In this document: one piece after another, positions 63,980 to 64,000 of the stretch
How positions within the stretch are numbered: position 1 is the stretch's first letter
How the letters are laid out: each line of letters begins with the position of its first letter
NCBI GenBank assembly: GCA_940671915.1
Contig: CALNVZ010003434.1
Location: forward strand, 8,747,613 to 8,811,612
Direction of reading: 5' to 3'
Source: Paracentrotus lividus
Lineage: Eukaryota > Echinodermata > Echinoidea > Camarodonta > Echinidae
DNA length: 64,000 bases
The notes under the pieces: generated by a model
What the model saw: only the letters and a program-made list of their open reading frames with translations
Databases searched by the model: none
What the model was told of the DNA's origin: nothing
Position numbers and translations under genes: made by a program

Positions 63980-64000
63980 GTTATAACACGCACCGCCAGT
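63980..64000 (+). CDS. Possible start of next exon at window edge
   Basis: A strong acceptor (TTGCTTTTCTTTATAG) ends at 63979. The 21 bases that follow are too few to test. In the phase set by exon 17 they do not obviously give the expected VINELDG. Confidence 0.2.

Overview
The window looks like draft genomic DNA from a metazoan, most likely a marine invertebrate deuterostome. A sea urchin or another echinoderm is my best guess. The grounds are AT-rich DNA, intron-rich genes with GT-AG junctions, many small fold-back transposons, abundant ACATGTACATGT motifs and two assembly gaps (14123-14909 and 46739-47735). The species cannot be fixed from sequence reading alone. There is no bacterial operon structure, CRISPR array or rRNA gene.

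Three protein-coding genes can be assembled exon by exon with matching splice phases. (1) A SPATA22 orthologue (meiotic ssDNA-binding partner of MEIOB) is on the + strand, seven coding exons, 20210-27667, 444 codons. (2) A SUPT4H1/Spt4 orthologue (small zinc-binding subunit of the DSIF elongation factor) is on the - strand, 34655-30876, tail-to-tail with SPATA22. (3) An SMG6/EST1A orthologue (PIN endonuclease of nonsense-mediated decay) is on the + strand from 34041. It fills the rest of the window and runs off the right edge just after the first catalytic aspartate of the PIN domain. The first exons of SUPT4H1 and SMG6 are interleaved on opposite strands.

Region by region: 1-18240 has no gene I can support and is a mosaic of terminal-inverted-repeat elements, low-complexity tracts and a 51-bp minisatellite. 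18240-27667 is SPATA22 with a CRE-bearing candidate promoter. 27668-30875 is an intergenic stretch of nested fold-back elements. 30876-34800 is SUPT4H1 and the divergent promoter zone. 34041-62750 is SMG6, whose introns hold a 2.6-kb 5'-truncated LINE with a perfect 13-bp target duplication, many MITEs and a 157-bp tandem array. 62751-64000 is intron with a tRNA-derived SINE and two further repeats.

The most unusual signal is in SMG6. Five of the eight exons from exon 10 to exon 17 (10, 12, 13, 14 and 17) lie next to one to three decayed partial tandem copies of themselves, and the intron and acceptor in front of exon 15 are also duplicated. In all but exon 10 the copies lie upstream and bring a pseudo 3' splice site. 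SPATA22 has a related oddity: an inverted and then a direct ghost copy of exon 5. SMG6 exon 7 lies on the opposite strand beside an assembly gap, about 1 kb of SMG6 exon 2 is riddled with frame changes, and the last SUPT4H1 exon has two cancelling indels. These last points may be assembly or consensus error and should be tested before biology is invoked.
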